Positions 60,861 to 64,000 of a stretch of DNA of 64,000 nucleotides are shown piece after piece (positions within the stretch are counted from its first letter, which is position 1; every line of letters begins with the position of its first letter). Source of the stretch: JAJRXC01 sp047639555 (GTDB lineage Bacteria; Actinomycetota; Acidimicrobiia; Acidimicrobiales; Aldehydirespiratoraceae); the NCBI GenBank assembly GCA_047639555.1, contig JBLIOE010000019.1, forward strand, positions 5,810 to 69,809, in the 5' to 3' direction. A model generated the notes under the pieces. It was not told the origin of the DNA, ran no database searches, and worked only from the letters and a program-made list of their open reading frames with translations. A program made the position numbers and the translations under genes.

Positions 60861-62480
60861 ATGGCCAAGACCATTCAGTTCGATGAGCAGGCCCGACGTG
60901 GCCTTGAAGCTGGCATGAACCAGCTGGCCGATGCGGTGCGTGTCACCCTCGGCCCCAAGGGCCGCAATGTGGTTCTGGATAAGAAGTGGGGCGCTCCCAC
61001 GATCACGAACGATGGCGTGTCCATCGCGAAGGAGATTGAGCTCGAGGATCCCTTCGAGCGGATCGGCGCCGAGCTGGTCAAGGAAGTTGCGAAGAAGACT
61101 GACGATGTTGCCGGCGACGGCACCACCACCGCCACCGTGCTTGCGTGGTCGATGGTTCGTGAAGGTCTGCGCAACGTTGCGGCCGGTGCCAACCCGATGT
61201 CGATCAAGCGTGGCATCGAACAGGCCGTAGTGATTGCCGTCGAGAGCATCCGTGAGAACTCGCAGGATGTCTCCGAGAACAAGGATCAGATCGCCAACGT
61301 CGCCGCCATCTCGTCGGCTGACTCCGAGATCGGCGCCACTATCGCTGAGGCCATCGACAAGGTGGGCAAGGACGGCGTGATCACGGTCGAAGAGGGTCAG
61401 ACTTTTGGTCTCGATCTCGACTTCGTTGAGGGCATGCGTTTCGACAAGGGCTACATCTCGCCCTACAGCGTCACCGATACCGAGCGCATGGAAGCGGTGC
61501 TCGAAGACCCCTACATCCTCCTCGTCGGTTCGAAGATCACCGCGGTGCGCGATCTCGTCCCGGTCCTTGAGAAGGTCATGCAGTCGAGCCGTCCGCTCCT
61601 GATCATTGCGGAAGACATTGAGGGCGAGGCCCTCGCCACACTCGTCGTCAACAAGATCCGTGGCACCTTCACCTCTGTCTCGGTCAAGGCCCCCGGCTTT
61701 GGCGAGCGTCGTAAGGCCATGCTGCAAGACATCGCCATCCTCACCGGTGGCCAGGTCATCAGCGAAGAGGTTGGCCTGAAGCTCGAAGCGGTCGAACTCG
61801 ACATGCTTGGTGAGGCCCGCAAGGTCGTTGTCACCAAGGATGAGACCACGGTTATCGAAGGCGCAGGCGATCAGGCCGACGTTGGCGGTCGGATCAACCA
61901 GATCAAGGCGGAGATCGAAAACACCGATTCCGACTACGACCGCGAGAAGCTCCAAGAGCGTCTGGCCAAGCTGTCGGGCGGCGTGGCCGTTCTCAAGGTT
62001 GGCGCAGCCACCGAGGTGGAACTCAAGGAAAAGAAGCACCGCATCGAAGATGCCGTGTCCACCACCAAGGCCGCGATCGAAGAAGGTGTGGTCGCCGGTG
62101 GCGGTACCACCCTGATCCGGGCCCAGGCAGCAGTGCTCGCCGCGATAGGCAAGATCAAGGGTGACGACGAAAAGGTCGGCGCTCGCATTGTTGCGAAGGC
62201 CCTCGAAGGCCCGCTCGCCCAGATCGCTATCAACGCTGGCCTTGAGGGTGGCGTCGTCGTCGACAAGGTGCGCAGTCTTGAAGGCAACATGGGCCTCAAC
62301 GCCGCGACCGGCGAATACGTCGACATGGTCGAATCGGGCATCATCGATGCCGCGAAGGTCACCCGCTCGGCTCTGCAGAATGCAGCCTCGATTGCGGCGC
62401 TGTTCCTTACCACCGAAGCGGTCATCGCCGATGCCCCTGAAGCCGGTGGCATGGGCGGCATGCCCGACATGGACTTCTAG
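60861..62480 (+). CDS. groEL: Chaperonin GroEL (60 kDa, without adjacent groES)
   Basis: A 539-residue chaperonin subunit. It has LGPKGRNVVLDKKWGAPTIT, the ATP site GDGTTTATVLA and the family signature AAIEEGVVAGGG. The C-terminal tail is GGMGGMPDMDF, as in the essential housekeeping GroEL of Actinobacteria rather than a His-rich tail. ATG 60861 follows GGAGG by four bases. A GTG frame start at 60825 lies in the CIRCE. No groES is adjacent, as with mycobacterial groEL2. Confidence 0.97.
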   Translation: MAKTIQFDEQARRGLEAGMNQLADAVRVTLGPKGRNVVLDKKWGAPTITNDGVSIAKEIELEDPFERIGAELVKEVAKKTDDVAGDGTTTATVLAWSMVREGLRNVAAGANPMSIKRGIEQAVVIAVESIRENSQDVSENKDQIANVAAISSADSEIGATIAEAIDKVGKDGVITVEEGQTFGLDLDFVEGMRFDKGYISPYSVTDTERMEAVLEDPYILLVGSKITAVRDLVPVLEKVMQSSRPLLIIAEDIEGEALATLVVNKIRGTFTSVSVKAPGFGERRKAMLQDIAILTGGQVISEEVGLKLEAVELDMLGEARKVVVTKDETTVIEGAGDQADVGGRINQIKAEIENTDSDYDREKLQERLAKLSGGVAVLKVGAATEVELKEKKHRIEDAVSTTKAAIEEGVVAGGGTTLIRAQAAVLAAIGKIKGDDEKVGARIVAKALEGPLAQIAINAGLEGGVVVDKVRSLEGNMGLNAATGEYVDMVESGIIDAAKVTRSALQNAASIAALFLTTEAVIADAPEAGGMGGMPDMDF

Positions 62481-62527
62481 CGAGTATCGAGTCTTCGGCC
62501 TCGCGCCGATTTCCTCGCCCTTCGAAT

Positions 62528-62571
62528 CTCTGTCCCGTTTCGCGCCGTCGATGGCGCGAAACGGGACAGAG
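62528..62571 (+). terminator. Long perfect hairpin after groEL
   Basis: Two 19-base arms (62528-62546, 62553-62571) pair without mismatch around a 6-base loop, followed by atcgtttt. The stem is longer than a usual terminator, but position and T-rich tail fit transcription end of groEL. Confidence 0.75.
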
Positions 62572-62646
62572 ATCGTTTTGGGCGGGGTGTGGTTGGCGCC
62601 AGGGGTGGTCGATGAGGTGCTGGGTAACTCGGTAGCGTGCTGAGCG

Positions 62647-63135
62647 ATGAGTACTGGTGCGGAACTTCATGCGGCCTGCGAGGCCCTTGCCCCGATGATC
62701 GGAACCTGGCGTGGCCCGGGCGAAGGTCATTACCCGACAATCCCCGACTTTTCGTATCTCGAGGAACTCACATTTGGTCATGTCGGCAAGCCGTTCTTGT
62801 CGATGACCCAACGCACCCGCGATCAGCAAAGTGATGCGCCGCTCCACACGGAGGTCGGCTATCTCCGACCCCAGCCGCATTCGGTGATGGAACTTGTGCT
62901 CACTCAGCCAACCGGCGTCGTGGAGATCCACATCGGCTCAGTCGCGGAAGTCAGCGGATCAATCGTGGTCGACATGCGCACCGAGCGCGTCGAGGGCACC
63001 CGCACGGCAAAGCCGATCACCGAAGTGCGGCGTCGCATCGAAGTGGTGGGCGACTCGTTGGTGACGGAGATGTGGATGGCCGCGATGGGCCAACCGCTCA
63101 CCCATCACCTGCGGGCCGAACTCACCCGGGACTAA
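62647..63135 (+). CDS. Nitrobindin-like heme-binding beta-barrel protein (THAP4/DUF1794)
   Basis: A 162-residue ten-strand barrel of the nitrobindin family. The signature is PMIGTWRGPGEGHYPTIPDF with the EEL strand, and the likely axial heme ligand His is in PLTHHLRAEL near the C-terminus. Homologues bind ferric heme and react with NO or peroxynitrite. No signal peptide. ATG 62647. It lies between groEL and fdhD. Confidence 0.88.
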   Translation: MSTGAELHAACEALAPMIGTWRGPGEGHYPTIPDFSYLEELTFGHVGKPFLSMTQRTRDQQSDAPLHTEVGYLRPQPHSVMELVLTQPTGVVEIHIGSVAEVSGSIVVDMRTERVEGTRTAKPITEVRRRIEVVGDSLVTEMWMAAMGQPLTHHLRAELTRD

Positions 63136-63174
63136 GGCGGGTCATGGCGGCACGGTAGCCCTACGCTGGCCAGC

Positions 63175-63969
63175 GTGAGTCCCCGATCCCGTTCTGAGCG
63201 CCGTCTGGTGCGGCACTGGTCGCCCGCGGAGCGCGACGCGGGCCGGCGGCCGGCGATGCTGGCCACCGAGGAACCGCTGGCGATCGAGCTCGATGGCATT
63301 CGCGTGGCCACCACCATGCGCACGCCCGGAAATGACTTTGAACTGGCGGTCGGGTTCTGCCACAACGAGGGCCTTCTCGACGGTCATCCAGTGGTCGCGG
63401 TGAAGTACTGTGCCAACGGGTCGGCGGCTGCGTCTGCGTTCAACATCGTGACGGTGTCGACCGCAGGGAAGGCTCCCGAGCCGGTGCCCCGCCTGGCGAC
63501 CACCACCTCCTCGTGTGGGTTCTGCGGCACGGACAACATTGATGAGTTGGCCGCCCGGCTCGAGCCGGTCGTCGGCGACCGAGTCGACTGGCAGCTTCTG
63601 GCCGAGGCTCCCGATCTTCTGCGTCCCTCGCAAGATCTCTTCGAAGCGACTGGTGCAGTGCATGCCGCTGGCATCGTCGAACTCGATGGCTCCCTGTCGG
63701 TCGTGCGCGAAGATGTTGGTCGTCACAACGCGGTCGACAAGCTCGTTGGGAGAAGCCTGCTTGACGGCAAGGTGCCGCTCACCGGACGAGGTGTCGTGGT
63801 GAGCGGACGCGCCAGTTTCGAGCTCGTCCACAAAGCCTGGGCGGCGGGCTTCCGGGCACTGGTTGCCGTGAGCGCGCCGACGGCATTGGCCGTGGCCACC
63901 GCCGAGCGGGCCGGCCTACAGCTGGCCGGTTTCGCCCGTGACGGTTCGTTAACCGTCTACGTCGACTGA
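63175..63969 (+). CDS. fdhD: Formate dehydrogenase accessory sulfurtransferase FdhD
   Basis: A 264-residue protein that passes sulfur from a cysteine desulfurase to the molybdenum cofactor of formate dehydrogenases. The catalytic Cys pair is in SSCGFCG, and VREDVGRHNAVDKLVG is the typical cofactor-binding block. GTG 63175. Presence of FdhD means a Mo/W formate dehydrogenase exists elsewhere in the genome, which links with the selC gene at 12000. Confidence 0.95.
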   Translation: MSPRSRSERRLVRHWSPAERDAGRRPAMLATEEPLAIELDGIRVATTMRTPGNDFELAVGFCHNEGLLDGHPVVAVKYCANGSAAASAFNIVTVSTAGKAPEPVPRLATTTSSCGFCGTDNIDELAARLEPVVGDRVDWQLLAEAPDLLRPSQDLFEATGAVHAAGIVELDGSLSVVREDVGRHNAVDKLVGRSLLDGKVPLTGRGVVVSGRASFELVHKAWAAGFRALVAVSAPTALAVATAERAGLQLAGFARDGSLTVYVD

Positions 63970-63971
63970 GA

Positions 63972-63997
63972 TCGCAATACTGTTTTTGGTATTGCGA
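63972..63997. terminator. Inverted repeat after fdhD
   Basis: Perfect 9-base arms tcgcaatac (63972-63980) and gtattgcga (63989-63997) with a T-rich loop. It lies three bases after the fdhD stop. It may be a terminator or an operator of the next gene; the window ends three bases later. Confidence 0.4.
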
Positions 63998-64000
63998 GAC

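Noticed and set aside
60714..62039. Antisense frame of 441 codons opposite groEL
   Set aside because: A reverse shadow of a highly conserved gene.

Overview
The window is a gene-dense, high-GC chromosomal segment with a strongly actinobacterial gene set. Several blocks keep the order known from Mycobacterium and Streptomyces. These are topA-tmk-holB next to a Tad pilus locus and a DUF1998 helicase; DUF2342-tilS-hpt-folE-folP-folB-folK-panC-coaX-lysS-clpC; radA-ispD-ispF-rlmB; and DUF3263-LytR_C. A SigR/RsrA-type redox sigma pair, a CysO-like sulfur carrier, DprE1/DprE2 homologues, type II (eukaryote-like) glutamine synthetase and OtsAB also fit Actinobacteria. The gene mix suggests an uncultured-type or marine member of the class Acidimicrobiia, but this is inference because there is no rRNA in the window. 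I see no insertion sequence, prophage or CRISPR array.

Layout: 1-6854 holds the 3' end of glnII, an MDR reductase, a methyltransferase, glutamine-dependent nadE, an unknown protein, a SigB-like sigma factor and an EEP-family hydrolase. 6838-11927 (minus) is a five-gene envelope-sugar operon: methyltransferase, dprE1-like, dprE2-like, GT2 and a GT-C-like membrane protein. 12000-12095 is a selenocysteine tRNA, followed by a tiny membrane ORF and a HAD-IB phosphatase. 13296-16874 is a compact, translationally coupled Tad locus. 17026-27845 carries the DUF1998 helicase, a STAS/anti-sigma pair, nhaA, topA, an MFS protein, tmk and holB. 27895-29938 carries tRNA-Thr, the SigR/RsrA pair, a small ORF with a SigR-like promoter, and plsC. 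29983-32098 (minus) is a three-gene catabolic cassette (isocitrate-lyase family, VOC, CMD).

32209-42591 is the large folate/CoA/tRNA-modification run from DUF2342 to lysS, interleaved with a catalytically dead phosphatase-like protein and a scramblase-like protein. 42600-46171 (minus) has an acyltransferase, a dehydrogenase and a polyprenyl synthase. 46334-55475 has clpC, a lipoprotein-HAD fusion, radA, a dienelactone-hydrolase family protein, a CRP/FNR regulator (minus), ispD, ispF and rlmB. 55497-59957 has a second tRNA-Thr, DUF3263, a LytR_C protein, otsB, otsA (minus), glycerate kinase and a small membrane protein. 59978-64000 has a small ORF, cysO, groEL with a CIRCE operator, a nitrobindin-like protein and fdhD.

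Points of most interest: selC together with fdhD, which points to a selenoprotein formate dehydrogenase elsewhere in the genome; the DprE cluster; an LppM-like lipoprotein fused to a degenerate HAD domain; a Cys/Arg-less phosphatase-like protein in the folate operon; an HPPK-DUF2520 fusion; two SigR-like promoters (small ORF, cysO); and several short tandem duplications that copy gene ends or starts. Many starts were chosen by hand from homology, overlap and ribosome-binding sites. All family assignments are from motif recognition, not database searches.
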